Source of the DNA: Bacteroidales bacterium
GTDB taxonomy: Bacteria > Bacteroidota > Bacteroidia > Bacteroidales > UBA932
Length of the DNA: 64,000 bases
Reading direction: 5' to 3'
Assembly (NCBI GenBank): GCA_023227835.1
Contig: JALOCI010000012.1
Span: 1 to 64,000 of the forward strand
Program-made: the position numbers and the translations under genes
The notes under the pieces: generated by a model
Databases searched by the model: none
Told to the model about the DNA's origin: nothing
The model's input: the letters and a program-made list of their open reading frames with translations, nothing else
Shown: positions 28,662 through 36,993 of the stretch, piece after piece
How positions within the stretch are numbered: the stretch's first letter is position 1
Layout: each line of letters opens with the position of its first letter

Positions 28662-29774
28662 ATGAAAATTGACAGAATCGAAATACGTCATACAAAAATG
28701 GATCTTGTTACCCCATTTACAACATCAATGGGAACAGAGTATGATGAGGAGCACATTATGGTAAGAGTTGATGCTGAAGGTGTAACCGGTTGGGGTGAAA
28801 GTGTCGCAGAAGGGACTCCTTTCTACTCTTATGAGACAGTGCCGACTGCCTGGCACATAATGAAAGATTTTTTGATCCCTTCAATCATTGGCAAGGAGAT
28901 CAACGAGGCATCAGAGGTTGTAAAGATGTATGAAAGAGTCCGCGGACACATGATGGCAAAGGCCGGGATAGAGGCTGCCATCTGGGATGCACTTGCAAAG
29001 AGCAAAGGGATCTCTTTGTCAAAACTGCTCGGTGGAACCAGAGAGAAGATAAATGTCGGGGTGAGTATCGGGATACCGTCTTCGGCGGATGAATTACTCA
29101 GGAATATTGAGCACTTTCTTGCAGATGGTTATCAAAGAATCAAGATTAAGATAGCTCCTGGTCATGATCTGGAACTTGTAAAGGCCGTAAGAAGAGAGTA
29201 TCCGGATATTATGTTCCAGGTAGATGCAAACTCAGCATACTCTCTTGCAGATATAGATCTTTTCAAAAAAATGGATGACTACAACCTTTCCCTCATTGAG
29301 CAACCACTTGGATATGAGGATATATACGACCATTCAAAATTGCAGCGTGAGATTAAGAGCCCGATCTGCCTCGATGAGAGCATTCACTCTCTTGATGATA
29401 CCAGAGCCGCAATCGAGCTGAAGAGTTGCAGGATAATAAATATAAAGCCGGGCAGGGTAGGCGGTTATACCGAGTCAAAGCTGATACACGACTACTGTGC
29501 AAGTATGGGTATTCCTGTATGGCACGGAGGAATGCTTGAGTCTGGGATAGGCCGTGCAGGCAATGTGGCACTTGCCTCTCTTCCAAACTTCACCCTTCCC
29601 GGAGACATATCCGCAAGTAAAAAATACTATAAAGAGGACATAGTTGACCCGCCTTTTGTTGTTAATTCTGACGGGACAATGGATGTTCCTCAAGGCCCGG
29701 GGATAGGAGTGGAGATTAATATGAAGAATCTGGAAAAATTTACTGTAAGGAAGGAGGTATTTATGTGGCACTGA
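28662..29774 (+). CDS. enolase-superfamily N-acylamino acid racemase / o-succinylbenzoate synthase-like
   Basis: The 370-residue protein is a MenC/NSAR-type enolase-superfamily enzyme. Acid/base lysines are Lys163 (KIKIAPG) and Lys262 (NIKPGRVGG). Metal ligands are Asp188 (VDANSAY), Glu213 (LIEQP) and Asp238 (LDES). GGMLESGIGRAGN matches the family loop of N-succinylamino acid racemases. Members either make o-succinylbenzoate for menaquinone or racemise N-succinyl amino acids, and sequence alone does not decide. No men genes are near and four peptide-handling genes are, so the racemase role is more likely here. A striking inverted repeat covers its stop codon. Confidence 0.85.
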   Translation: MKIDRIEIRHTKMDLVTPFTTSMGTEYDEEHIMVRVDAEGVTGWGESVAEGTPFYSYETVPTAWHIMKDFLIPSIIGKEINEASEVVKMYERVRGHMMAKAGIEAAIWDALAKSKGISLSKLLGGTREKINVGVSIGIPSSADELLRNIEHFLADGYQRIKIKIAPGHDLELVKAVRREYPDIMFQVDANSAYSLADIDLFKKMDDYNLSLIEQPLGYEDIYDHSKLQREIKSPICLDESIHSLDDTRAAIELKSCRIINIKPGRVGGYTESKLIHDYCASMGIPVWHGGMLESGIGRAGNVALASLPNFTLPGDISASKKYYKEDIVDPPFVVNSDGTMDVPQGPGIGVEINMKNLEKFTVRKEVFMWH

Positions 29775-29890
29775 TTTTTCTATTTAATTGTAATACTGCT
29801 GTATACAAACCAGTAAAATTAAAATAAATAAGCCCGATACAATGTAACAGACAGAGTATCGGGCTTATAGAAAATTCAGTGCCACATAAA
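29760..29890. repeat. 24-bp near-perfect inverted repeat flanking an 83-nt spacer
   Basis: Arms 29760-29783 and 29867-29890 are reverse complements at 23 of 24 positions, both containing the core TGTGGCACTGA or its complement. The left arm holds the last four codons and stop of the racemase gene. The spacer contains a separate 13-bp hairpin that shares two bases with the right arm. No target-site duplication is obvious. It could be a miniature inverted-repeat element, a local inverted duplication or an unusually long terminator. Confidence 0.7.
29828..29868 (+). terminator. 13-bp hairpin terminator downstream of the racemase
   Basis: Perfect arms (ATAAGCCCGATAC / GTATCGGGCTTAT) flank a 15-nt loop, 53 nt after the racemase stop. 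It probably ends the SusCD-racemase transcript. There is no long T tract. Confidence 0.65.
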
Positions 29891-29899
29891 AAAATACAG

Positions 29900-29907
29900 T
29901 ATATTTG
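29900..29907 (+). promoter_or_regulatory. -7 promoter motif for the anchored small protein
   Basis: TATATTTG, 31 nt before the next ATG. A second TATATTTG at 29924-29931 is only 7 nt before the ATG and too close to serve as the main promoter. Confidence 0.55.
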
Positions 29908-29938
29908 AATTCTTAAACTTAAATATATTTGGATACGT

Positions 29939-30397
29939 ATGGAAAATGCGAAGAATAAGTACAATTTTGGTTTAATTATCTTATTAATAGTAGTTTTGAG
30001 TTCTGTAATACTGTACCAACAAGGGGCGTTCAAAAAGCCTTCGTTTGAAACCCAGATGGCTAAAGCCGCAAAGAAATTGAACAAGCAATGCCCAAAAATG
30101 ATTGATTCGGAGACTCAATTGGATAGTGCCGTTGTTTTCAGGGACTCTTTATTTCAGTATAACTACACAATGGTAAAAATGGTCAGGGACTCTATCGACA
30201 CCCTGGGCTTCAGACACTATATGAAACCGAAGCTGCTCAAATTCGTCAGATATAATAATGAACTCAAGCCATACAGAGATCATAGGATAATCATGGAGTA
30301 TTTATACCGGGATAAAAGAGGATCTTTGTTGGGTAAGTTCACATTCACTCCAAAAAAATACCTCGAAGAGGACTTTTACCGGACAAGTCCATTCTGA
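29939..30397 (+). CDS. membrane-anchored hypothetical protein, 152 aa
   Basis: The product starts with a short polar stretch, one membrane helix (FGLIILLIVVLSSVILY) and then a mostly helical, basic extracytoplasmic domain of about 120 residues with several Arg/Lys/Asp repeats and a tail FTPKKYLEEDFYRTSPF. No known motif is visible and I do not recognise a family. It has its own promoter motif and stands apart from the racemase and tldD genes, so its function cannot be inferred from neighbours. Confidence 0.7.
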   Translation: MENAKNKYNFGLIILLIVVLSSVILYQQGAFKKPSFETQMAKAAKKLNKQCPKMIDSETQLDSAVVFRDSLFQYNYTMVKMVRDSIDTLGFRHYMKPKLLKFVRYNNELKPYRDHRIIMEYLYRDKRGSLLGKFTFTPKKYLEEDFYRTSPF

Positions 30398-30492
30398 TTG
30401 CGTTTAATAGAGTGTGCGAATATTTTATTCCTCGATTAAACTTATATCATCTGACATAGTCAAATCAGAGTATAACATTTATTAACCTATCA

Positions 30493-32169
30493 ATGAGAAA
30501 AATTCTATTACTGGCAGTTCTTCTGCTGGCCAATCTGTCTCTTCCTGCGCAGGATAAGATGCTTGACCTGTTGAAGGGCGAACTGAAGAGCCAAATGGCA
30601 ACGCTTCAGAAGGGAGAATATCCTCCTTACTACATGAACTACAGGGTGGTCGATAACTTCACCCGCACTATCCGATCTTCAATGGGTGCAACTAACACCG
30701 TGGAAGAGGAGAAACAGATCATTTTCGTACCACAGGTAAGGATTGGAAGTCCTGAGTTCGACAATTTTCATGAGTCACAAAATGGTGTGTTAACCAACAG
30801 GTTCGCAGGCCCTCCGACCATTCTCCTGCCTTCAGACCTTCAGAACGGAGCTGAAGCTTTCAAGGAGATTATCCGTGAAGAGGTGAACAAACGATATAAA
30901 TTTGCAAAGAAAAGCCTTGAGAGTGCAAAGGCAAAAAGTGGAGTAAAGGTTGAAAATGAGGACAAATCTCCAGATTTCACACCTGTAAAGGCTGAGAAGT
31001 ATTTTGAACCGGCCCTTTCAGCGGATAAGATTGCCCTTGATACTGATGCTTGGCAGAAAAAACTGAATAAATACACAGCACTCCTTACTGAAAACAAAGA
31101 TGTGATCTCGGCAAATGCGACACTTAACTTCAAGATCTGGAGGAAATATTTTGTGTCTACCGAAGGTACAGAGATAGCTGAGAACAGAGTCTATGTCCTG
31201 CTTAGTATTAAAGGCATGACAATGGCTGATGATGGGATGGAACTCCCGCTGAATAAGAGTTATATGGCCTTTTCGTTGGACGAACTGCCTGCAGATGCCC
31301 AAATAGCCAAAGATATGAAATTAATGTCGGCAAAGCTGTCTGAGTTAAAAACAGCACCGCTGGTACAACCATTTACCGGTCCTGCACTTCTTTCCGGTTC
31401 AGCAAGTGGTGTCTTTTTTCATGAAATATTCGGACACAGGGTTGAGGGGCAAAAAATGAAAAGTGATTCAGATGGTCAGACATTCAAGAATATGGTCGGA
31501 GATTATGTCCTGCCTAAGAGTCTGAGTGTTTATATGGATCCTACTATGAAAAAATATCATGGACACCCGCTTAACGGTTACTATATTTTTGATGATCAGG
31601 GTGTGAGAGGAGAGAGAGTAGAGGTTGTAAAAGATGGTATCCTCCGCAACTTCCTTATGACACGCACCGGCCTGAACGGTTTTCCTAAGTCTAACGGCCA
31701 TGCAAGAGCGGAATTCGAGATGGATCCTACTTCGCGTCAATCAAACCTTATTGTTGAGACTAACGAATACAAGAGTGATGCTGAACTACGAAAATTGTTG
31801 ATAGCAGAGGCTAAAAAACAAGGGAAAGAGTATGGATATTTTTTCAAGGCTGTAACTGGAGGTTTTACACAAACAGGCAGAAGCGGGGCAAATTCATTCA
31901 ATGTCACTCCGCTTGAAGTTTACAGAATATATGTAGACGGTAGAAAGGATGAGTTGGTAAGGGGTGTTGATATGATTGGAACACCATTGTCAATGTTCTC
32001 AAATATAGAATATGCCGGAGGCGATTTCGAAATATTTACAGGTACATGCGGTGCGTCTTCCGGTTATGTTCCGGTGACAGCAATTTCACCTACTATTCTT
32101 GTAAACAAGGTGGAGCTTCAGAAGAAGGCAAAACCAACAGTAACACCGGCACTACTGCCTCGTCCGTAA
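30493..32169 (+). CDS. tldD: TldD-like metalloprotease, exported
   Basis: The 558-residue protein carries the TldD zinc motif HEIFGHRVEG (His310, Glu311, His315) and the later conserved GTCGASSG segment. Family TldD/TldE complexes degrade unfolded peptides such as CcdA and trim microcin B17 leaders, and are normally cytoplasmic. This one begins with a signal-like sequence (MRKILLLAVLLLANLSLPAQ), so it is probably periplasmic. The N-terminal 200 residues are longer and more Lys-rich than in enteric TldD. The partner lies 23 nt downstream. Confidence 0.9.
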   Translation: MRKILLLAVLLLANLSLPAQDKMLDLLKGELKSQMATLQKGEYPPYYMNYRVVDNFTRTIRSSMGATNTVEEEKQIIFVPQVRIGSPEFDNFHESQNGVLTNRFAGPPTILLPSDLQNGAEAFKEIIREEVNKRYKFAKKSLESAKAKSGVKVENEDKSPDFTPVKAEKYFEPALSADKIALDTDAWQKKLNKYTALLTENKDVISANATLNFKIWRKYFVSTEGTEIAENRVYVLLSIKGMTMADDGMELPLNKSYMAFSLDELPADAQIAKDMKLMSAKLSELKTAPLVQPFTGPALLSGSASGVFFHEIFGHRVEGQKMKSDSDGQTFKNMVGDYVLPKSLSVYMDPTMKKYHGHPLNGYYIFDDQGVRGERVEVVKDGILRNFLMTRTGLNGFPKSNGHARAEFEMDPTSRQSNLIVETNEYKSDAELRKLLIAEAKKQGKEYGYFFKAVTGGFTQTGRSGANSFNVTPLEVYRIYVDGRKDELVRGVDMIGTPLSMFSNIEYAGGDFEIFTGTCGASSGYVPVTAISPTILVNKVELQKKAKPTVTPALLPRP

Positions 32170-32192
32170 TTTATAAAACAAAAATTTGAGAA

Positions 32193-33899
32193 ATGAGACA
32201 TACAAAATCCATATTTAGAAGAATAGGCGCTTTTATTCTCATATATGCATGCCTTTCTACACTATCTTACGGTCAGAGGAATGAATCTGTGCTTTTCAAG
32301 GCAATGCAGGATGAGATGGACCGCACAAAAAAGGAGCTGAAACTACCGAATGCCCCTCAAACATACTTTGTAGCATATACAGTTGCAGAGAATTCATACA
32401 TCTCTGTGAGCAGCTCTCTTGGAACAATTACTTATACTAAAGAGAGCCCGAGAGAGAGAGTACACTCGGTTAATCTATATGTAGGTGACAGCCAGTTTTC
32501 AAGTGACTATTCATATACCGACAATGGTATTAACCTTAATTTCTTTACAACACGTGATGACAACTACGACCAGCTACGTCGTAATTTTTGGCAAACCTCT
32601 GATGTAGCATATAAGTTCGCAGTTGAGGTCTATAAGTCAAAAAAGAATGCTGTAAAGACTGCAACAATTTCTGAAGAGGAAAAGGCTTTGCCGGATATGT
32701 TGCCACTTACCGGAACAGTGGTTTCAACACCTGCAATACCAGAATTTAATATGAACAAAAAGGCATATCAGGAACTTGCCTGTAAGCTTTCTAAGGTATT
32801 TGAAAAATATCCTTCAGTATTCGGTTCAAGCGTAGAAATAGGAGGAATTCAAACAGTTTACTACTATCTGACAACAGAGGGCACAAAGATTAAGGAACCT
32901 ACTGCTTATGTGTCACTTATCATTAAAGGCAGCATAAGAAATAATCTTGGTCAGGTTGTGGATGATCAGAAAGTCATCTATGCAAAATGTTTTGAAAAAC
33001 TGCCTTCCGAATCTGCACTTATCTCTTTAACCGAAAGTTTTGCTGACAGACTATCAGCTCTTGTTAAGGCACCAAATATGCAAGAGTATTATCTGGGACC
33101 TGTTCTTTTTGAAGAGGCTGCGTCGGCAAAAATTTTTGCTGACAATCTTATATCCCCTTCCGGTATAGTGGCCTTCAGGCAACCATTTCAGGTAATGGCA
33201 TCGGTTGCAAGAGCTGAGAATGTAGGTGATGCAAAAAATGTAAAACCACTGGAAGACAGAATCGGTAAAAAGGTTATTGATAATAGACTTAATGTGCAAA
33301 ACAGAACAGACCTGACTGAATTTGACGGCATGTCTCTTATAGGAAATTATACTTTGGATGCTCAGGGGGTAACCCCGGTTAAAGAGGAGAAGCTTGTAGA
33401 GAATGGCATCCTAAGGTCGTTACTTAGCTCGCGAGTGCCTACTAAAAAAGTTAAAGGCTCCACAGGCAGCCTTAGATACGGGGTAACACCAAGGTCTATT
33501 ACCAAAGCAATTGCTCCGGGAACACTTATTGTATCGGCACCGGAAGGAGCCGCGTCTTCAGAACTTAAGAGTCAGCTTATCAAAGCCGCAATAGAGGAGG
33601 GGCTTGATTATGCATATATTGTGAGAAACTTTGCAGGTGGTTCAGATCAGTACTTGTATCGGGTGTCTGTCAAGGATGGTTCTGAAACTCTTGTGACAGG
33701 GGCTGAAATTTCTCCGGTTCAGTTTATTAAGCTAAAAAGAGTGTTAGGTGTATCAAAAGAGGAGATGGCATTTAACTATCTATACAGAGGGACAATCCCT
33801 ACTTCAATAATTGCTCCTAAATCCGTACTTATTGAAGACATCGAAATAATGAACAAACCTATGAATGTTCAGAAAGAGTCTCCACTTATTGCAAAATAG
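32193..33899 (+). CDS. TldE/PmbA-like partner of TldD, exported
   Basis: The 568-residue product is homologous in layout to the upstream TldD but lacks an intact HExxxH motif, as TldE/PmbA subunits do. It starts with a signal-like sequence (FILIYACLSTLSYGQ). Shared segments include LIGNYTLDAQGV and the NGILRSLLSSR-like loop that matches the ENG/DGILRNFLMTR loop of the partner. It should pair with TldD to form the closed proteolytic chamber. Short intergenic distance and a strong terminator after it define a two-gene operon. Confidence 0.85.
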   Translation: MRHTKSIFRRIGAFILIYACLSTLSYGQRNESVLFKAMQDEMDRTKKELKLPNAPQTYFVAYTVAENSYISVSSSLGTITYTKESPRERVHSVNLYVGDSQFSSDYSYTDNGINLNFFTTRDDNYDQLRRNFWQTSDVAYKFAVEVYKSKKNAVKTATISEEEKALPDMLPLTGTVVSTPAIPEFNMNKKAYQELACKLSKVFEKYPSVFGSSVEIGGIQTVYYYLTTEGTKIKEPTAYVSLIIKGSIRNNLGQVVDDQKVIYAKCFEKLPSESALISLTESFADRLSALVKAPNMQEYYLGPVLFEEAASAKIFADNLISPSGIVAFRQPFQVMASVARAENVGDAKNVKPLEDRIGKKVIDNRLNVQNRTDLTEFDGMSLIGNYTLDAQGVTPVKEEKLVENGILRSLLSSRVPTKKVKGSTGSLRYGVTPRSITKAIAPGTLIVSAPEGAASSELKSQLIKAAIEEGLDYAYIVRNFAGGSDQYLYRVSVKDGSETLVTGAEISPVQFIKLKRVLGVSKEEMAFNYLYRGTIPTSIIAPKSVLIEDIEIMNKPMNVQKESPLIAK

Positions 33900-33922
33900 C
33901 AGGTAGTACCTAATTAATGTGT

Positions 33923-33954
33923 AGAGGCCTGTCCGATTTTTCGGACAGGCCTCT
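33923..33954. terminator. strong bidirectional terminator (14-bp stem)
   Basis: Arms AGAGGCCTGTCCGA and TCGGACAGGCCTCT form a perfect stem with a TTTT loop, followed by a T-rich run on the plus strand. It separates the convergent tldE-like and esterase genes. Confidence 0.9.
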
Positions 33955-33973
33955 ATCTGTTTTTATTACACTG

Positions 33974-34831
33974 TTAATAACCAAGACCTTTGTTATCAGC
34001 CATTTTTGAATAGATAAACAGGTGCTGTTCTACAGCAAATTTCCAATATTTCCATGTGTGAGCGCCGGGACTCATAATCAGCACATGTGGTATTTTGAGC
34101 TCTTCGCACCTTTTGGCAAAATTTAGCGTACTGTTGGCATAATAATCCTGAGATCCGCATGTTGCCAACAGAATTTTGTCACCGGCCTTGAATGCCGGAT
34201 TCAGCAGGGTACTGTCAAGACGTGTTGTGACTGAATTTGTCTCATACTTTGCGCAACCTTCGCTGTATGGACCTATCACCTGTGAAAGTTGGTAATCCTT
34301 GCGTTTTGAGTCAGGCAGGTACAGAACTCCCGACATGCTTCCTCCGGCCCTGAATTTTGTTACATCATCCAGAAAAGTGCTGAGAGCACCATGCCCGCCC
34401 ATACTTAATCCAGAGATAAAAGTCTTCTCTGCAACCAGTCCGTATTCCTTAACCATCATTGGATATAACTCTTTGTGAAAAAAGGTCTTCCATTGCATCT
34501 TGGTACTGTCAATATTGTTCAGGTACCAACTGTTATAAAAACCATCAGGTGTTATTATTATAAAACCCCATTTATTACTTAGCTCCTGTAAATCTGTTTT
34601 TGTGCTCCAATCTCTCCAGCAACCACTCCAGCCGTGCAAAAGAAAAAGGGCGGGAGTTCCTTTAGCAGACTCGTAGTCCCATCCGGAAGGTGTAAAAACG
34701 AGTACAGTATCGTTCGTTTTTAGATTTTTAGAGTTTATAACATATCTTTTCTGGGCATTAGCTGTTGTCTGAAATAGAAATGCAAGGCAACATAATAAGA
34801 GCATCGTTGGTTGAACTTTTATCATTTTCAT
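33974..34831 (-). CDS. secreted alpha/beta-hydrolase esterase (esterase D / feruloyl-esterase fold)
   Basis: The 285-residue protein begins with a signal peptide ending near TTANAQ, then an esterase-type alpha/beta hydrolase with the oxyanion region LFLLHGWSG and the nucleophile elbow SGLSMGGHG (Ser143). The catalytic His lies near SPGAHTWKYWK. The family includes S-formylglutathione hydrolases, antigen 85-like acyltransferases and feruloyl/acetyl-xylan esterases. Export and length favour a periplasmic or surface esterase acting on acylated carbohydrate or similar esters. Its promoter overlaps that of the divergent 7TM-HD gene. Confidence 0.88.
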   Translation of the reverse strand: MKMIKVQPTMLLLCCLAFLFQTTANAQKRYVINSKNLKTNDTVLVFTPSGWDYESAKGTPALFLLHGWSGCWRDWSTKTDLQELSNKWGFIIITPDGFYNSWYLNNIDSTKMQWKTFFHKELYPMMVKEYGLVAEKTFISGLSMGGHGALSTFLDDVTKFRAGGSMSGVLYLPDSKRKDYQLSQVIGPYSEGCAKYETNSVTTRLDSTLLNPAFKAGDKILLATCGSQDYYANSTLNFAKRCEELKIPHVLIMSPGAHTWKYWKFAVEQHLFIYSKMADNKGLGY

Positions 34832-34862
34832 GTTGTTATTTGAATATCAATATTATTTTAGT

Positions 34863-34870
34863 CAAAATTA
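34863..34870 (-). promoter_or_regulatory. -7 promoter motif of the esterase gene
   Basis: On the minus strand the sequence is TAATTTTG (TAnnTTTG), 31 nt before the esterase ATG. The motif of the divergent gene begins 4 nt away. Confidence 0.55.
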
Positions 34871-34873
34871 GAC

Positions 34874-34881
34874 TATTTTTG
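34874..34881 (+). promoter_or_regulatory. -7 promoter motif of the 7TM-HD gene
   Basis: TATTTTTG, 27 nt before the ATG at 34909. It lies back-to-back with the esterase motif, with 3 nt between them, so the two polymerase footprints must overlap. Confidence 0.55.
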
Positions 34882-34908
34882 TGAAGTTGTGAATCTTAAA
34901 ATCTAGTA

Positions 34909-36933
34909 ATGGCAACTATGATTGACTACATAAAACGGAATCATTTGTATATCAGTTTGTTTTTGGCTGCATTGATTCTTGCCTTTTTGATTCCAAACGA
35001 GGGGAAGTTCAAATACGAATATTCCAGAGGCCGTCCATGGATGTATGAAACTCTAATAGCTCCTGTGGATTTTCCTATTCTGAAGAATGAAGCAGAGCTG
35101 AATGCTGAGAAAAATCAAAAGGCGGCTCAGATTGTTTCATATTATAATTGGTCCGGCAATGCTCTTAGTGTAGCGGAAGATTTCCTTACGGGAAAACAGG
35201 AGGTAATTGCAGACAAACAACTCTTCAGTTTTATAGACAACTACATCCAGCAAATATATGAGAGGGGTGTTGTTGAGAATTTCCCTGACTCGAATATTCT
35301 GGGGAAGGCGGTCATTATCCAAAAAAACGGTGAAAATGTTGAGACGGCGGCATCGGAGATATATACAAGGAAACAGGCCTTGGATTTCCTAAGCTCCTCC
35401 ATCTCGGAGCAGTTTCCTGAATTGAATATATCAAAACTCTTCAAGGAGGCGGATTTTGACAAACTTATAATACCAAACCTTTCACTTGACAGGAATGCAA
35501 CTGAGATGGCACGCAAGAATGCAGTATATTATATCTCTCCGACTAAAGGGATGCTTTATGCCGGACAGTTGATTGTTGCCAAAGGTGAGACAGTTACATC
35601 GGATATAGAGCAGTTGCTGGATTCCTATAAAGCAGAGTATGAGATGACCATGGGCTATACAGGAAATCTTTGGTTGTTAAAGCTGGGCCATTTCATTTTT
35701 ATTTCAGGAATTTTGATTTTGTTTACCATCATGCTGTCGTTTCTTAAGAAAGAGGTGCTTGAGGAGTCAAACAAACTTTATTTCATGTTACTCCAGCTTG
35801 CTCTGATAGTAGCAGTAACTTCTGTTGTGAAGAATATAAATACTGATTACCTTTATATTATACCGTTCCCTGTCTTTGCGCTGTACATCACATCTTTTTT
35901 TACATCCAAGATTGTTCTCCCGATTTATCTGATATTCATGCTTCCTGTTGTGCTAATTGCACAAAGAGGGTATGAGATATATTTCCTTAATGTTATTGCC
36001 GGTGGAGTGGTCGTATTTGCCTTCAAATTCTGGAACAGAGGCTGGTTGCAATTTATAAATTCAATACTTGTTTTTATTGTACTATCACTTGCCTATATCT
36101 CATTCAGACTCATTGAGTACGGCTCCTTTGCCGGGTTGAATTATCAGCATTTTCTCTTTTTTGTATGGAATTCAGTTTTGGTTGTTGCTGCGTACCCTCT
36201 TGTCTTCCTTTTTGAAAAGATTTTCGGACTATTGTCCAATCCCCGTTTGAGAGATCTTTCCGATACTACAACACCGCTATTACAGAAACTTTCTGAAGTA
36301 GCTCCCGGTACATTCCAACATTCGCTTCAGGTCGCAAATCTGGCAGAGAGTGCGGCAAGAGAGATAGGGGCTTATGCTTTGCTTACAAGGGTGGGGGCCC
36401 TTTATCATGATATAGGAAAGATGGAGGCACCGCAATTTTTTACTGAGAATCAGATAAATACAAACTTTAATCCTCATGAAAACCTTACTCCTATGGAGAG
36501 TGCCAGAATCATAATAAATCATGTTGACAACGGTGCTGAAATGGCAAAAAAAGAGAGACTTCCGCAAAATATAATTGATTTCATACTCTCACACCACGGA
36601 CACTCCTGGGCAGGGTTCTTTTACAAGAAGTATCTTGAGCAGGGAGGTGATCCGGCAAACAAAGGCGAGTTTACATACAAGGGGATTCTTCCTGCTTACA
36701 AGGAGCAGGTTATAGTCATGATGGCAGATGCAGTAGAGGCTGCTTCACGGTCTGTTAAGGATTTTTCGGAAGAGAGTCTTACAGAATTGGTCAACAGAGT
36801 TGTTGACGGACGTGTGTCTGATGATCAGCTGTACGGTGCTGAGATTTCAATCAGGGAGATTGTAAAGGTTAAGAGGGTTTTTGTCCAGAAGCTCATGCAG
36901 ATGCATCATACAAGAGTGTCCTACAACGTGTAA
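34909..36933 (+). CDS. 7TM-HD domain phosphohydrolase (PgpH-like, candidate c-di-AMP phosphodiesterase)
   Basis: The 674-residue protein has an N-terminal membrane helix, a long extracytoplasmic 7TMR-HDED domain (about residues 40-265), seven membrane helices (about 270-450) and a cytoplasmic HD domain. The HD domain has LYHDIGKMEAP (His500-Asp501), NPHENLTPMESA and ILSHHGHS as metal-site segments. This is the architecture of PgpH, which hydrolyses cyclic di-AMP in Listeria. Bacteroidetes also use c-di-AMP, so that role is plausible but not demonstrated here. It is monocistronic, with a hairpin after it. Confidence 0.9.
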   Translation: MATMIDYIKRNHLYISLFLAALILAFLIPNEGKFKYEYSRGRPWMYETLIAPVDFPILKNEAELNAEKNQKAAQIVSYYNWSGNALSVAEDFLTGKQEVIADKQLFSFIDNYIQQIYERGVVENFPDSNILGKAVIIQKNGENVETAASEIYTRKQALDFLSSSISEQFPELNISKLFKEADFDKLIIPNLSLDRNATEMARKNAVYYISPTKGMLYAGQLIVAKGETVTSDIEQLLDSYKAEYEMTMGYTGNLWLLKLGHFIFISGILILFTIMLSFLKKEVLEESNKLYFMLLQLALIVAVTSVVKNINTDYLYIIPFPVFALYITSFFTSKIVLPIYLIFMLPVVLIAQRGYEIYFLNVIAGGVVVFAFKFWNRGWLQFINSILVFIVLSLAYISFRLIEYGSFAGLNYQHFLFFVWNSVLVVAAYPLVFLFEKIFGLLSNPRLRDLSDTTTPLLQKLSEVAPGTFQHSLQVANLAESAAREIGAYALLTRVGALYHDIGKMEAPQFFTENQINTNFNPHENLTPMESARIIINHVDNGAEMAKKERLPQNIIDFILSHHGHSWAGFFYKKYLEQGGDPANKGEFTYKGILPAYKEQVIVMMADAVEAASRSVKDFSEESLTELVNRVVDGRVSDDQLYGAEISIREIVKVKRVFVQKLMQMHHTRVSYNV

Positions 36934-36943
36934 TTTAAAATAA

Positions 36944-36967
36944 AAGGGAGACCATTCAGTCTCCCTT
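36944..36967. terminator. bidirectional terminator between convergent genes
   Basis: A 9-bp perfect stem (AAGGGAGAC / GTCTCCCTT) with a 6-nt loop lies between the convergent 7TM-HD gene and the helical protein gene. Confidence 0.75.
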
Positions 36968-36993
36968 CTGTATGAAAAATTTTTTAGAGATCT

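Noticed and set aside
28662..29774. menC for menaquinone synthesis
   Set aside because: The fold cannot separate o-succinylbenzoate synthase from racemase, but no other men gene is near and the peptide locus context favours the racemase.
29924..29931. Second TATATTTG as main promoter of the anchored protein gene
   Set aside because: It is only 7 nt from the ATG; the copy at 29900-29907 is better placed.
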